From: Corynebacterium capitovis DSM 44611
GTDB lineage: Bacteria > Actinomycetota > Actinomycetes > Mycobacteriales > Mycobacteriaceae
Direction: 5' to 3'
Length of the DNA stretch: 64,000 bases
Assembly (NCBI RefSeq): GCF_030440535.1
Contig: NZ_CP047117.1
Location: forward strand, 1,240,001-1,304,000
Part shown: positions 1 to 9,255 of the stretch, piece by piece
How positions within the stretch are numbered: position 1 is the stretch's first letter
How the letters are laid out: every line of letters starts with the position of its first letter
The notes under the pieces: generated by a model
Databases searched by the model: none
What the model was told of the DNA's origin: nothing
Seen by the model: only the letters and a program-made list of their open reading frames with translations
Made by a program: the position numbers and the translations under genes

Positions 1-494
1 TCGCCGTCGTCGGGCTGGGCCTCAATGAGGCCGCGTACATGGCGGAGATCGTTCGCTCGGGAATCTCCTCGGTCCCAGAGGGTCAGGTAGAAGCGTCGAA
101 GGCGCTGGGGATGAGCTGGGCGCAGACCATGCGCCGCACCGTGCTGCCACAGGCCATGCGCATCATCATTCCCCCCACCGGCAACGAGTTCATTTCATTG
201 CTGAAGACTTCTTCACTCGTCGTGGCGGTCCCCTACTCTCTCGAGCTGTACGGCAGGTCGATGGACATCGCCGCAGCACTCTTCGAGCCCGTCCCCCTCC
301 TCCTCGTCGCCGCCACCTGGTACCTGGCCATCACATCTCTTCTCATGGTCGGCCAGCACTACCTCGAGAAGTACTTTGACAGGGGTGCGACCCGTCAGCT
401 CACCTCCCGCCAGCTTGCGGCGCTAGCGGACGCGGAAGGGACGATCCCCTCCAATGTGGAGATCGTCACGGCACCGGAAAGGAAAGGACGCTAA
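1..494 (+). CDS. Polar amino-acid ABC transporter permease, C-terminal part (5' end outside window)
   Basis: An open frame runs in from the left edge (codons in phase with base 3) and ends with TAA at 492-494. It shows the cytoplasmic EAA loop of binding-protein-dependent permeases ([12 protein letters not shown], then the conserved EASKALGMS stretch and [10 protein letters not shown]), followed by hydrophobic segments. This is the HisM/GlnP/GluD family of inner-membrane subunits for amino acids such as glutamate, glutamine or arginine. The stop codon overlaps the start of the ATPase gene by one base (TAATG), so the two are translationally coupled and probably form one importer. The substrate cannot be read from this fragment. 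Confidence 0.9.
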   Translation, partial: AVVGLGLNEAAYMAEIVRSGISSVPEGQVEASKALGMSWAQTMRRTVLPQAMRIIIPPTGNEFISLLKTSSLVVAVPYSLELYGRSMDIAAALFEPVPLLLVAATWYLAITSLLMVGQHYLEKYFDRGATRQLTSRQLAALADAEGTIPSNVEIVTAPERKGR

Positions 495-1255
495 TGGCTC
501 CCATGATCGAGGCCGTGGACGTATGGAAGTCCTTCGGCACCTTGGACGTGCTCAAGGGCGTGAGCCTAGAGGTCGCCCCTGGCTCCGTAACCTGCCTCAT
601 CGGGCCCTCTGGGTCCGGTAAATCGACGTTTCTGCGGTGCGTGAACCACCTGGAGAAGGTCACGGCGGGCCGGCTCTACGTCGACGGCGAGCTCATCGGG
701 TACCGCGAGCGCGACGGCATCCTCTACGAGATGAGCGAAAAGGACGCCGCGCGCCAGCGTCGGAACATCGGAATGGTGTTCCAAAACTTCAACCTCTTCG
801 GCCACCGAACCGTCTTAGACAACATCATTGAGGCCCCGGTCCAGGTCAAGGGTGAGCCCGTCGACAAGGCGAAGGCTCGGGCGATGGAGCTTTTGGCAAT
901 GGTTGGCCTTGAATCGAAGGCTCAGGCGTACCCCATCCAGCTCTCGGGCGGCCAGCAGCAGCGGGTGGCCATTGCGCGCGCCGTCGCCATGGACCCCAAG
1001 CTCATGCTTTTCGACGAGCCCACGTCCGCCCTCGACCCCGAGCTGGTCGGGGAAGTCCTGCGCGTGATGAAGGACCTCGCCCGCGGCGGGATGACCATGC
1101 TGGTAGTAACCCATGAGATGGCTTTCGCCCGCGAGGTCGCCGATCACGTCGTGTTTATGGCCGATGGTCGCATCGTGGAGTCAGGTGCCCCGGCCGAGGT
1201 GCTGGATAACCCGCGGGAGGAGCGCACCCAGGCGTTCCTTTCCACGTTGTTTTAA
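494..1255 (+). CDS. Polar amino-acid ABC transporter ATP-binding protein
   Basis: A 253-residue ATPase of the GlnQ/GluA/HisP family that powers the membrane permease encoded just upstream. Walker [10 protein letters not shown] is at residues 37-45, the signature LSGGQQQR starts near 150 and Walker [10 protein letters not shown] near 170; the H-loop histidine follows in VVTHEMAFA. An insertion rich in charged residues between Walker A and the Q-loop (about 70-95) is common in this subfamily. Its ATG overlaps the permease stop by one base. The 3' end converges on the TauE-like gene and the two stop codons share the tetranucleotide TTAA. Confidence 0.95.
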   Translation: MAPMIEAVDVWKSFGTLDVLKGVSLEVAPGSVTCLIGPSGSGKSTFLRCVNHLEKVTAGRLYVDGELIGYRERDGILYEMSEKDAARQRRNIGMVFQNFNLFGHRTVLDNIIEAPVQVKGEPVDKAKARAMELLAMVGLESKAQAYPIQLSGGQQQRVAIARAVAMDPKLMLFDEPTSALDPELVGEVLRVMKDLARGGMTMLVVTHEMAFAREVADHVVFMADGRIVESGAPAEVLDNPREERTQAFLSTLF

Positions 1256-1998
1256 CTGAGGAGGCCGAGCACTCCTCGCGCCAGCGCGGTCAGTCCGCCG
1301 GCGACGGCGAGACCGAGCGCCAGCGCGTGCGCGCGATTGCCGGGCACACGCGGAGCGATGGCGGTGCCAGCTGCGATCCCAGCGACCATCGCCAGCAAGC
1401 CGGCGGCCCACATCGACCCGTCGATGGATTCTAGCGAGCCGGCGGCGCTTAGCTGTTTAATCGCAAAAGAAGTCGCGCCACTGACCATGAAAATCGGCTG
1501 AAGCGTGGCAGCGTAGGTCCGCTGATCCCACCTCGCCGCGTGAGAATAGACCGTAATAGCCGGTCCCGCCGCCCCCGCCAGAGTGTTCATGAATCCCCCC
1601 GCGGTGCCGGCGATCGCTGCTGGCCCGCGCCCCTCCATCCGGGGAACAAAGCGCTCGCCGAGGGTCACCGCGCCCAGCGCGATGAGCAACAGCACGCCCA
1701 CGATGACAAGCAGGACGTTCGCAGACACCGCTCGTATGAGAAACGCCCCGGGTACCGCCCCCACAGCAAGATAGGGTGCAATGGAGGCGAACTTTTTCCA
1801 ATCCACATCGCGCCGTACCGATAAGGTTGTCATCAGCGCGTTCATTGTGGCCAAGACGTTGACGAGCAGCACGCCCTCGACCGGCCCGATCATAAGTGAG
1901 ATGACAGGCGCCGCGAGCAATCCAAGACCCATTCCGGAGACGCGCTGTAGGAGCGACCCGACGAGCACGACAGCGAAAACGCCTACGGCGAGCGTCAC
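1252..1998 (-). CDS. TauE/SafE-family membrane permease (probable sulfite/organosulfonate exporter)
   Basis: A 248-residue protein with about eight hydrophobic segments. Typical TauE/SafE features are visible: [15 protein letters not shown] near the N-terminus and a related [18 protein letters not shown] in the second half, reflecting the internal repeat of the family. Members export sulfite, taurine-derived or other small anions; the actual substrate here is not predictable. The GTG start (1998) overlaps the TGA of coaD (GTGA), so it is translationally coupled to coaD and the rsmD-recG block upstream. It ends tail-to-tail with the ABC ATPase gene, overlapping by four bases. Confidence 0.85.
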   Translation of the reverse strand: MTLAVGVFAVVLVGSLLQRVSGMGLGLLAAPVISLMIGPVEGVLLVNVLATMNALMTTLSVRRDVDWKKFASIAPYLAVGAVPGAFLIRAVSANVLLVIVGVLLLIALGAVTLGERFVPRMEGRGPAAIAGTAGGFMNTLAGAAGPAITVYSHAARWDQRTYAATLQPIFMVSGATSFAIKQLSAAGSLESIDGSMWAAGLLAMVAGIAAGTAIAPRVPGNRAHALALGLAVAGGLTALARGVLGLLS

Positions 1999-2471
1999 CT
2001 AAGCCGCTCTTTCATCGCCTTAACGACGACATCAGGAACCAACCCGGTCACGTCCCCGCCGTACTTCACCACCTCTTTGCACAGGGATGAAGACGTGTAG
2101 CCGTACTTTTCGTCCGTCAGCAAAAAGTACGTGTCTACCCCGGTGAGACGCCGGTTCATCTGCGCCATGGGCAGCTCGTATTCGTAGTCCAAAGAGGAGC
2201 GCAGGCCTTTGACTAGGGCGGTGGCGTGATGGGCCGTTGTGTAGTCGACGAGCAACCCGCCCCAGAAATCCACGCGGATGTTGGCCACGTCCGCAGTCAC
2301 CTGCTCGATCAGGTCGACGCGCTCCTGCACCGTGAACAACCCGGATGTTTTCGTCGGGTTGCCGGTGACTAGGACGACCACTTCTTCGAAGTGGCGGGCC
2401 GCGCGGCGGAAGATGTCGAGGTGGCCGTTCGTGACCGGGTCAAAAGACCCGGGACAGATTGCAAGGGTCAT
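1995..2471 (-). CDS. coaD: Pantetheine-phosphate adenylyltransferase
   Basis: CoaD transfers AMP from ATP to 4'-phosphopantetheine, the penultimate step of coenzyme A synthesis in the cytoplasm. The 158-residue length is normal for the family. The nucleotidyltransferase motif GSFDPVTNGH occupies residues 8-17 (the TxGH-type motif being TNGH), and the C-terminal SSSLCKEV stretch corresponds to the conserved ATP-binding S-S-S/T motif. It lies four bases or fewer from rsmD, the usual bacterial pairing rsmD-coaD. panD, which supplies beta-alanine for the same pathway, lies elsewhere in the window (24 kb). Confidence 0.97.
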   Translation of the reverse strand: MTLAICPGSFDPVTNGHLDIFRRAARHFEEVVVLVTGNPTKTSGLFTVQERVDLIEQVTADVANIRVDFWGGLLVDYTTAHHATALVKGLRSSLDYEYELPMAQMNRRLTGVDTYFLLTDEKYGYTSSSLCKEVVKYGGDVTGLVPDVVVKAMKERLR

Positions 2472-2474
2472 GAT

Positions 2475-3050
2475 TTAGGGCCTTTCGAGTGCGGAATATA
2501 CGGCCATATCCATTCTGGCAATTCCGTAGATGCGCTTTTTCAACTTCTGCGTTGTCGGGGTGAACGCTGACGGCCAAGCGGTTTCGGGGCTCTCGCGGTG
2601 ACGTTCGACGACGACCACGGCGCCGTCGACAAGCGAGGGCTCAAGCGCGCGCAGCATCTCCACGACCGATTCGTCCGCGAGCGCGTAAGGCGGGTCGGCG
2701 AGCACCATGGAAAAGTGATTGCGCGGGGCCCGGGCGAGGTAGGTCGAGGCCTTGACGGATTCGATGTGCACGTTTGGGTGGCCCACGACGGCGGCATTGA
2801 ACTCGATGACACCCACCGCGCGCGGGTCATTTTCTACGAGCACGACCTCCTCCGCGCCCCGGGAGGCGGCCTCAAGCCCAAGGGCGCCGGAACCTGCAAA
2901 CAAATCCAACACTGTCTGGCCCGCAATGCCAAAGCGCACTTGGAGGGACGAGAAAAGCCCCTCACGGGCGCGGTCTGAGGTAGGTCGCGTGCCCTCGGGG
3001 GGCACCTTGATCTTGCGGCCGCGGGCCTCACCAGAGATGATGCGGTTCAT
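2475..3050 (-). CDS. rsmD: 16S rRNA (guanine966-N2)-methyltransferase
   Basis: RsmD methylates G966 of 16S rRNA in the assembled 30S subunit. The SAM-binding motif DLFAGSGALGLEAASRG and the catalytic motif LADPPYAL (D-PPY, characteristic of amino-group methyltransferases) are both present. I start the protein at the MNRIISGEARG methionine (191 residues), three codons inside the longest frame, because that is where family members begin. It sits between recG and coaD with gaps of about ten and three bases, so it is an operon member. Confidence 0.95.
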   Translation of the reverse strand: MNRIISGEARGRKIKVPPEGTRPTSDRAREGLFSSLQVRFGIAGQTVLDLFAGSGALGLEAASRGAEEVVLVENDPRAVGVIEFNAAVVGHPNVHIESVKASTYLARAPRNHFSMVLADPPYALADESVVEMLRALEPSLVDGAVVVVERHRESPETAWPSAFTPTTQKLKKRIYGIARMDMAVYSALERP

Positions 3051-3060
3051 GTCCACCACC

Positions 3061-5154
3061 CTAACTCTTGTCTAAGTAGTCAAATTGCTCCGGTACGAAT
3101 GAGGCTGTCACCTGCCGTGCGAGATTTGGGTGGTCTGCGACGTAGCGTTCGGCGTCGTCGTAGGCGCGGACCACGATGTCGAAATCATCAACCAGATTGA
3201 TCAGACGGAGCGTGCGGTTGTTTCCCGATTGATGTGACCCGAGCACGTCACCCTCCTGACGGTTACGCAGGTCGAGCTCCGCGAGGGCGAACCCGTCAGA
3301 CGTCTGCGCGACCGCGCTCACACGGTTAAAGGAGGGTGTGCCCTCCTCCGCCAGTGTGTGGAAAAGGCACAAAGAGGCATTGCCCCCTCGGCCGACCCGG
3401 CCCCTCAGCTGGTGCAACTGGGACACGCCGAAGTGCTCGGACTCGCGCACGAGCATCACGGTCGCGTTAGGGACGTCAACGCCAACTTCGATGACGGTCG
3501 TAGAGACGAGCACGTCAATCTTCCCCGCCGCGAACTCCGCCATGACCGCGTCTTTATCCTCCCCCCGCAGGCGGCCGTGCAGGATCCCGAGGGCGAGTCC
3601 GCTGAGCTCGCCTTCCTTAAGCTGCTGCGCCAGTTCGAGAACGCCACCGTCGCCGTCAATGCGAGGGCACACAATGTAGGCTTGGCGCCCGGCCGTGACC
3701 TCCTCGCGGATCTTCTCCCACGCTCGCGCCACCCACGCCCGCTTGAACTCGGGCACGAGTGAGGACTGGATGGGCTTCCGGCCGCCAGGAAGTTCACGCA
3801 GGGTCGAGATCTGCAGGTCGCCGAAAACAGTGATGGCGATCGTGCGGGGAATCGGTGTCGCGGTTGTCACCAGCAAGTGGGGCGTCTCCTCGCCGCCCTT
3901 CGCCCGAAGGGTATCGCGCTGCTCGACGCCGAAGCGGTGCTGCTCGTCCACCACGACGAGACCGAGGCGGAAGAAGTCCACGTTGTCCTGGATCAGCGCG
4001 TGGGTACCGACGACAATATCGGCCTCCCCCGAGACCACCTGCAACAGCACGTCCCGCTTCCGGGCGGTGCTCATCGACCCTGTCAACGCGACGACTCGGA
4101 CAGGTACCCCGGCGCGCAACAACGTCCCCTGCAAGGAGCGGGCGTGCTGCATCACAAGCACTTCAGTCGGGGCGAGGAGCGCGCACTGAGTGCCGTTGTC
4201 CACGGCTTGGAGCATGGCGAGCAGGGCGACGATGGTCTTGCCCGAGCCCACCTCGCCCTGCAGGAGGCGACTCATTGGCAGACTGCCCGAGAGGTCATCG
4301 CTGATTTCGCCAAGCACCTCGTTCTGCCCGCGCGTGAGGGGAAAAGGCAAATGCCGCAGGAGGATGTCCTGGTTTTTGCCCTCCTTCCGCGGCAGGGGGC
4401 GGGCGCGACGCTGCACCGCATCGGCGCGGCGCACCGCCATCACGAGGGCAATCCCAATTGCTTCTTCGTACTTCAAGCGACGTAGCGCCCGGCCGGGCCC
4501 CTCCTCACTGGGCTCGTGGATATCCCGGATCGCCTTATTCAGGGAAACGAACCCGATTGGGGTATACCCCAGCGGTTCTTCGACCCGGGGGAGCGACGCC
4601 AAAACCGCATGGACCGCCCCCATGATCGTCCACGTGCTCACGGATTTCGCCGCGGGGTACAGGGGGAGCCACTCGCGGCCAGACATGATTTCGCCGACAT
4701 CTCCGAAATGTTGGAGCTGGCGCAGCGCGCCGGTGGCTTTCGCGGTTCCGTCGAGAAGAACGAAGTCAGGGTGTTGTAATTGTGGCCGCTTCTTGTAGAA
4801 GGAGAGCTTCCCGGTCAGCATGACCCGCGTTCCTGGGGTGAGCGCGCCCATTGCGAAGCGCGACCCGAAAAACGTAGCTGTCAGCGTCTGCCGGCCATCA
4901 AAGACTCGCGCCTTGAAGATGGGGCGCTGCCCCGCGGCCATGGTTGAGGTGTCTTGGACGACGCCCACGACGCTGACGGTGTCTCCCTCGCGGGCGTCTT
5001 CCAGCGCGCTGGCTAAGCCATAATGCAGGTAGCGGCGCGGGTAATGCCGCAGCAGCTCCCCGCACGTTTCGATGCCGAGGTGCTTCTTCAGCGCGCGGGC
5101 CTGCTTGGCCGGAATGACCAGGTTGAGCGGGCGCGTATCCTGAAACCCCAGCAC
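3061..5154 (-). CDS. recG: ATP-dependent DNA helicase RecG
   Basis: RecG is a superfamily 2 helicase that remodels stalled forks and branched recombination intermediates. The 697-residue protein has an N-terminal OB-fold wedge region (with HYPRRYLHY), then Walker A GEVGSGKT, the DEQH box in VVDEQHRFG, and the TATPIPRT motif; the C-terminal RecA lobe contains the LRGRVGR motif. I chose the GTG at 5154 (VLGFQDTRPL), four bases after the DAK2 gene stop, rather than the longer frame that runs back into the neighbour. The pair DAK2 gene-recG is a conserved bacterial arrangement. Confidence 0.96.
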   Translation of the reverse strand: MLGFQDTRPLNLVIPAKQARALKKHLGIETCGELLRHYPRRYLHYGLASALEDAREGDTVSVVGVVQDTSTMAAGQRPIFKARVFDGRQTLTATFFGSRFAMGALTPGTRVMLTGKLSFYKKRPQLQHPDFVLLDGTAKATGALRQLQHFGDVGEIMSGREWLPLYPAAKSVSTWTIMGAVHAVLASLPRVEEPLGYTPIGFVSLNKAIRDIHEPSEEGPGRALRRLKYEEAIGIALVMAVRRADAVQRRARPLPRKEGKNQDILLRHLPFPLTRGQNEVLGEISDDLSGSLPMSRLLQGEVGSGKTIVALLAMLQAVDNGTQCALLAPTEVLVMQHARSLQGTLLRAGVPVRVVALTGSMSTARKRDVLLQVVSGEADIVVGTHALIQDNVDFFRLGLVVVDEQHRFGVEQRDTLRAKGGEETPHLLVTTATPIPRTIAITVFGDLQISTLRELPGGRKPIQSSLVPEFKRAWVARAWEKIREEVTAGRQAYIVCPRIDGDGGVLELAQQLKEGELSGLALGILHGRLRGEDKDAVMAEFAAGKIDVLVSTTVIEVGVDVPNATVMLVRESEHFGVSQLHQLRGRVGRGGNASLCLFHTLAEEGTPSFNRVSAVAQTSDGFALAELDLRNRQEGDVLGSHQSGNNRTLRLINLVDDFDIVVRAYDDAERYVADHPNLARQVTASFVPEQFDYLDKS

Positions 5155-5158
5155 GGCT

Positions 5159-6688
5159 CTACTCCACCCCGATCTCCGCGGCCGACCCCAACCCATCAGC
5201 GGGGAAGCTGAATACGGGCACGCCGAACTCGGCCGCGAGAGCCTCGGTGTCGACCGCTTCGAGCACGGACGGCTCAAAGAGGATCGTCACCTGCTCTCCC
5301 CCCACATCGAGGAGGCGGCGGCACGCCGCACGAACCGCCCCGTCCACCGACTCCTCGCGGGCGATCACTTCACCGTAGGCAGTCGCCGTCGCGCCGCCAT
5401 TACTTCCCGACGCCTTCCCAGCGAGGTTGATAACCGCCGTGCGCATTTCGCCCGCTGCCTCTGACATGGCGAATGCGACCGTTGACATCGGCTGCGACGC
5501 GTCGTGAACGGCGAGAGCGGCAATGCCGGAGACGAGGCGCACGGTGGGCAGGACCAGAACGGTTTGCGAGAACGCCCGCGCCGCCTTTTCGATGGCGGCG
5601 ATGTTGCGCTGGGCTAGCAGGCCATTGGGTAAGAGCATCACCTCGCGGGCGGTACTGCGCCGGATCGCAGCCAGCACCTCAGAGACTGCGTCTTTGCCCG
5701 GAGCGACCGTCACAGCCCCCGCCTCCGCGTACAAGTCGGCCAAAGAACCGGCCGGGGTTAGGGCGACGATGAGACGCTGGGGATTATCGGTCACGGGACC
5801 TGCGGGCAAGACCTCAAGGCGCAGGTCGCTGACCTGCCCTAGGGAGTAGGCCAGCTCGACGACCCCGCCTGCATCGGTGGAGTGGATGTGGACCGTGCCG
5901 GCTTCCTCGTCGGCTCGGGAGATGACAAGGCTCGTTCCCATCCGGGCTAGCCGGTCCTCCAGTTGCGCGAGCGGACCAGTAAAGAAAAACATGACCTCCA
6001 GCTCGCGGGCTGGCGAGGCTGGATGGGCAGGCGTGAGCGTGGCCGAAGCGTCGCTCCCCGAGACCTCATTGACCAGCTCTTCTAGGAGAATGAGCAAGCC
6101 TGCGCCGCCGGCGTCAACGACTCCGGCAGCGCGAAGCGCCTCCAGCTGAGACGGGGTGTTTTCCAGCGCAGTCCGCGCGGCATCCCGAGCGGACTCTGCG
6201 ACAACCCGCAGATCCTCGTCCCGCACCTCCTGCGCGGCAGCGGCGGCGGCGCGGAGCACGGTAATCACTGTTCCCTCGACGGGGTCCGAGATGGCTCGGT
6301 CGACGAAGGTGACGGCAACCCCTAGAGCGTCGGCAAACACGCTCCCCGAAACGGACTCCGCACCGACGCTTTGCGCCACCGCCCGGATGACCTGGGATAA
6401 CACGACCCCCGAATTGCCGCGGGCCCCCCGCATGCTGCCTAGCGCCAGCGCCTCGGCGGCCTCCTGCAAGCTCGCCTCGGGTCCGAGCTTGTCCGCTTCC
6501 TCCAAGGCCGCCCGAACGGTGTGCGCCATATTGGAGCCCGTATCCGCATCAGGGACGGGAAAGACATTTAACCCGTTGATTTCCACCCTTCGCCGTTCCA
6601 GCTCCCCGGCGGCGCGACGGGCCCAAGAGATGAGGCGTGCCGCACCGAAACTATCGACGTCACGGGAGGCGGCAGCTGGTTGAACCAT
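5159..6688 (-). CDS. DAK2-domain protein (FakA/YloV-like, putative fatty-acid or dihydroxyacetone-type kinase)
   Basis: A 509-residue cytosolic protein. The N-terminal DAK2 nucleotide-binding domain (about 1-200) contains NVFPVPDADTGSNM, whose aspartates bind Mg-ATP, and the RGARGNSGVVLSQ glycine-rich loop. A middle domain and a C-terminal DegV-like half (SASRP-type segments with LLPNGLL and PADGLGSAAEIG) follow, as in FakA/YloV. In Firmicutes FakA phosphorylates fatty acids bound by FakB; the partner and role in corynebacteria are not established, so function is inferred from family only. A TAGAAT hexamer (6697-6702) ends eight bases before the ATG, suggesting a leaderless transcript that continues into recG. 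Confidence 0.88.
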   Translation of the reverse strand: MVQPAAASRDVDSFGAARLISWARRAAGELERRRVEINGLNVFPVPDADTGSNMAHTVRAALEEADKLGPEASLQEAAEALALGSMRGARGNSGVVLSQVIRAVAQSVGAESVSGSVFADALGVAVTFVDRAISDPVEGTVITVLRAAAAAAQEVRDEDLRVVAESARDAARTALENTPSQLEALRAAGVVDAGGAGLLILLEELVNEVSGSDASATLTPAHPASPARELEVMFFFTGPLAQLEDRLARMGTSLVISRADEEAGTVHIHSTDAGGVVELAYSLGQVSDLRLEVLPAGPVTDNPQRLIVALTPAGSLADLYAEAGAVTVAPGKDAVSEVLAAIRRSTAREVMLLPNGLLAQRNIAAIEKAARAFSQTVLVLPTVRLVSGIAALAVHDASQPMSTVAFAMSEAAGEMRTAVINLAGKASGSNGGATATAYGEVIAREESVDGAVRAACRRLLDVGGEQVTILFEPSVLEAVDTEALAAEFGVPVFSFPADGLGSAAEIGVE

Positions 6689-6699
6689 GGCAGTCGATT

Positions 6700-7341
6700 C
6701 TACAGTGACCAGTCGATCGGGTCCGCGCCGAGTTCTTTCAAGGCCGCGTTGGCCCGCGAAAACGGCCGCGAACCGAAGAACCCGCGGCGGGCCGAAAGCG
6801 GCGAGGGGTGGACAGATTCGATCCGGGGGGCATCACCGAGGAACCGGGCTGCCGTTTGCGCGTCACGGCCCCACAGGATGGCGACAAGCGGAAGATCCCG
6901 CTCGGCCAGCGCCCGGATGGCCTGTTCCGTTACTTTTTCCCACCCTTTGCCCCGGTGAGAACCTGGCCGGCCGGGACGGACCGTAAGCACTCTGTTCAGC
7001 AGGAGCACCCCTTGACGCGACCACGGGGTGAGGTCCCCGTCTGCCGGAGGCGTCACTCCCACATCGCTTCGGAGCTCCTCGTAGATGTTGACCAGGGAGC
7101 GCGGCGGGGCCACACCCGGCTGCGTGGAAAAGGACAGACCCATGGGGTGGCCGGGTGTGGGGTAAGGATCTTGGCCCACAATGAGGACGCGCACGGCATC
7201 GAAAGGGTCTGCAAAGGCGCGAAGAATGTCCGCACCCCGGGGTAAGTACGACTCCTCCGCGCGGAGGAAGTCCCCCAGCATGTGGATCGTATCTTCGACG
7301 GACGCGAGGGGTTCTTTCCACGAGTCATGGACAGGCAACAT
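6700..7341 (-). CDS. ung: Uracil-DNA glycosylase
   Basis: Ung removes uracil from DNA, starting base-excision repair. The 213-residue protein has the water-activating loop [17 protein letters not shown] and the C-terminal minor-groove loop with catalytic histidine in VHPSPLS. I start at the ATG (7341) that overlaps the thiL stop as TGATG; it is preceded by GGGAGAG six bases upstream, a good ribosome-binding site. A methionine five codons earlier lies within that site. Gene order thiL-ung matches other corynebacteria and mycobacteria. Confidence 0.96.
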   Translation of the reverse strand: MLPVHDSWKEPLASVEDTIHMLGDFLRAEESYLPRGADILRAFADPFDAVRVLIVGQDPYPTPGHPMGLSFSTQPGVAPPRSLVNIYEELRSDVGVTPPADGDLTPWSRQGVLLLNRVLTVRPGRPGSHRGKGWEKVTEQAIRALAERDLPLVAILWGRDAQTAARFLGDAPRIESVHPSPLSARRGFFGSRPFSRANAALKELGADPIDWSL

Positions 7342-8339
7342 CAAAAACTCTCCCATCCCGCGGTGTAGCGGGGCGTGGAGCCACCTACGGTCACCCCGGC
7401 GCCCCGGCGTACGACGCCAATTGTGCGGAACCCGATGGGGGCATCGCCTTCGATCGTCGCCAACAGGGTGTGGTCCTCTCCCCCGCCGAGCACCCATGTC
7501 CACGGGTCGATGCCGAGCGCCTCCCCCGCGGCGAGCAAGGCCTCATCTGGAGCGATGGCGTCCTCGTCGAGATCTAAACCGACATGGGAGGCAGAGGCGA
7601 TGTGGCCGAGGTCGCGGATGAGACCGTCGGAGTTGTCGGTCATCGACGTCGCCCCCGCCGCTCGCGCGATGACGCCGCGGCCCGGCGTGAGCTCAGGCGC
7701 TTGATGCTGCAACGCAAGCGGTTCCAGCTCAGCGGGGATGGGCACGCCCGCGGACAGCAGGGCAAACCCCGCGGCGGAATACCCAATGCGGCCGTGGGCC
7801 ACAATGTGCTGCCCCGGGCGCGCACGAGACAAGGTGAGGGGGTCACGGTTGCCGCCTAGCACGCCGATCGCCGACAAAGACACGACGAGACTATCGCCAC
7901 CCGTGACATCGCCGCCGACCAACTCGCTGGAATACTCCTCTACCTTGGAGTGGACTCCCTCCGCCAGCTCGGTAAGCACAGCCAGCGGCAGCGACGGGGG
8001 GGCTGAAATGGCCAACAGCGCCGCGGTTGGGCGGGCACCCATGGCCTCGATATCGGCGAAGTTTTGCACGACCGCTTTGCGCCCGAGCTGATAGGCCGTG
8101 GTGAGATCGGCACGGAAATGCCGTCCTTCCACGAGCATGTCCGTGGTCGCTACCACTCGGCTGTTCGGCGCCGCCTGGGACAGTACCGCGGCGTCATCGC
8201 CGTTCACTGTCGACGGCGCTGCCGCGACAATCGAGCGAATGACTTCCTGCTCCCCGACCTCACCGATGGTCGGCCCCGCGTGGGGGAATCCGGTGCGTAT
8301 CACGAGACGGAGAGCCCTTTCAGTAGACTGAGTCGCCAT
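7341..8339 (-). CDS. thiL: Thiamine-monophosphate kinase
   Basis: ThiL phosphorylates thiamine monophosphate to the cofactor thiamine diphosphate. The 332-residue sequence has the expected order for the PurM/ThiL fold: [17 protein letters not shown] (Mg-ATP aspartates), [34 protein letters not shown] and MTDNSDGL. The annotated ATG (8339) shares the palindrome CATG with the start codon of the divergent DUF3515 gene. An internal GTG at 8303 could be the real start, since ThiL N-termini vary. A TAAATT hexamer (8360-8365, minus strand) lies inside the neighbouring gene and could drive a leader of about 13 bases. Confidence 0.94.
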   Translation of the reverse strand: MATQSTERALRLVIRTGFPHAGPTIGEVGEQEVIRSIVAAAPSTVNGDDAAVLSQAAPNSRVVATTDMLVEGRHFRADLTTAYQLGRKAVVQNFADIEAMGARPTAALLAISAPPSLPLAVLTELAEGVHSKVEEYSSELVGGDVTGGDSLVVSLSAIGVLGGNRDPLTLSRARPGQHIVAHGRIGYSAAGFALLSAGVPIPAELEPLALQHQAPELTPGRGVIARAAGATSMTDNSDGLIRDLGHIASASHVGLDLDEDAIAPDEALLAAGEALGIDPWTWVLGGGEDHTLLATIEGDAPIGFRTIGVVRRGAGVTVGGSTPRYTAGWESF

Positions 8340-8365
8340 GAGCGTGGCGAGCGAGAACCAATTTA
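8324..8365. promoter_or_regulatory. Overlapping divergent promoter elements of thiL and the DUF3515 gene
   Basis: On the plus strand TAGACT (8324-8329) ends eight bases before the DUF3515 ATG, so that transcript would be leaderless. On the minus strand TAAATT (8360-8365) is a -10 candidate for thiL and lies within the DUF3515 coding sequence. The two start codons use the same CATG at 8337-8340. No clear -35 elements or ribosome-binding sites were seen. Confidence 0.5.
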
Positions 8366-9255
8366 GCCCGCGGGTGATTGCCGTCTCACTTGGGTTGGCG
8401 CTCGCCCTGGTCGTCGGGGTACTCGTCGGTGCAAAAGTGGTATACGAGCGGGTCGCGCGTCAGCCGGTTGCCCTCGCCGATATTTCCTCCCCGCTCGCGG
8501 ATTCCTCCGAGTGCACGCAGCTTATCGACGCCCTCCCGCGCAACCTCGGCGGCCGCCGCCGGGCCGAGCTCGCCCAACCCGCCCCGGCCGGAGCCGCGGC
8601 GTGGCAGACGTCCTCCCTGGACCGGGTGACCCTGCGCTGCGGCGTGGATCTGCCCGCACAGTACACGACGTACACCCCGACCGAGGTGGAAGGTGGGGCA
8701 CGCTGGATGCGTGTTGACGATCTCACCCCGGGGTCGACGATGTCGACGTGGTACACCGTCGATCGCTTACCCGCCGTGGCCGTGACTTCACTGGGCCCCG
8801 CGGGCGACGACCCCGTCGCCGAGCTCGATCTTTCAGCCCTGCCACAGCAGGATGCGCAACCCGCGCCGGCACCGCTGAGCGACCTGGCTGCCGGCACCGA
8901 CAGTACGTGCCGGAGCCTCCTTGACGCTCTTCCCGCCGAGGTGGCGCAGGGTTACGAGCGCGTGGATGCCGATCAGCACGACACCGCTTTGTGGGTGCAC
9001 GCCGGGCGCGAGCCCATCGTAGTGCGCTGCGGCGTGGCTAACCCGCCGGCATACGCGGCCGGGGCCCAGATCTATCAGATCAACGGCATCGCCTGGTTCG
9101 AAGACACGCAGGTAGCCAACGGCACGACGTCCTCGACCTGGTACGCACTGGGGAGAAAGGACGTGGTTGCCGCCTACCTGCCTAGCGAGGAAGGAAACGC
9201 GGCCGTAACGGCTCTCTCCGACGCTATCGCTGCGAGCGTGCCAGAGCGGAGTTAA
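8338..9255 (+). CDS. DUF3515-family membrane-anchored protein with duplicated domain
   Basis: A 305-residue protein with one hydrophobic segment at about residues 13-32, probably a signal anchor with the rest outside the membrane. Two copies of the same unit follow: C59-TQLIDALP ... RCGV (C101) ... STWYTVDR, and C191-RSLLDALP ... RCGV (C231) ... STWYALGR. DUF3515 proteins are actinobacterial envelope proteins of unknown function and usually have one such unit, so this looks like an internal tandem duplication; the cysteine pair in each unit may form a disulfide. It occupies the place between thiL and ddl where mycobacteria also carry a DUF3515 gene. Its 3' end overlaps ddl by 32 bases. Confidence 0.8.
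   Translation: MSVASENQFSPRVIAVSLGLALALVVGVLVGAKVVYERVARQPVALADISSPLADSSECTQLIDALPRNLGGRRRAELAQPAPAGAAAWQTSSLDRVTLRCGVDLPAQYTTYTPTEVEGGARWMRVDDLTPGSTMSTWYTVDRLPAVAVTSLGPAGDDPVAELDLSALPQQDAQPAPAPLSDLAAGTDSTCRSLLDALPAEVAQGYERVDADQHDTALWVHAGREPIVVRCGVANPPAYAAGAQIYQINGIAWFEDTQVANGTTSSTWYALGRKDVVAAYLPSEEGNAAVTALSDAIAASVPERS

Noticed and set aside
1252..1255. Shared TTAA stop codons of the ABC ATPase and TauE-like genes.
   Set aside because: Curious but common in tightly packed convergent genes; no function implied.
3338..4798. Several long plus-strand open frames opposite recG, and similar long frames opposite other genes.
   Set aside because: Antisense shadows typical of high-GC coding sequence, without start signals or family similarity.
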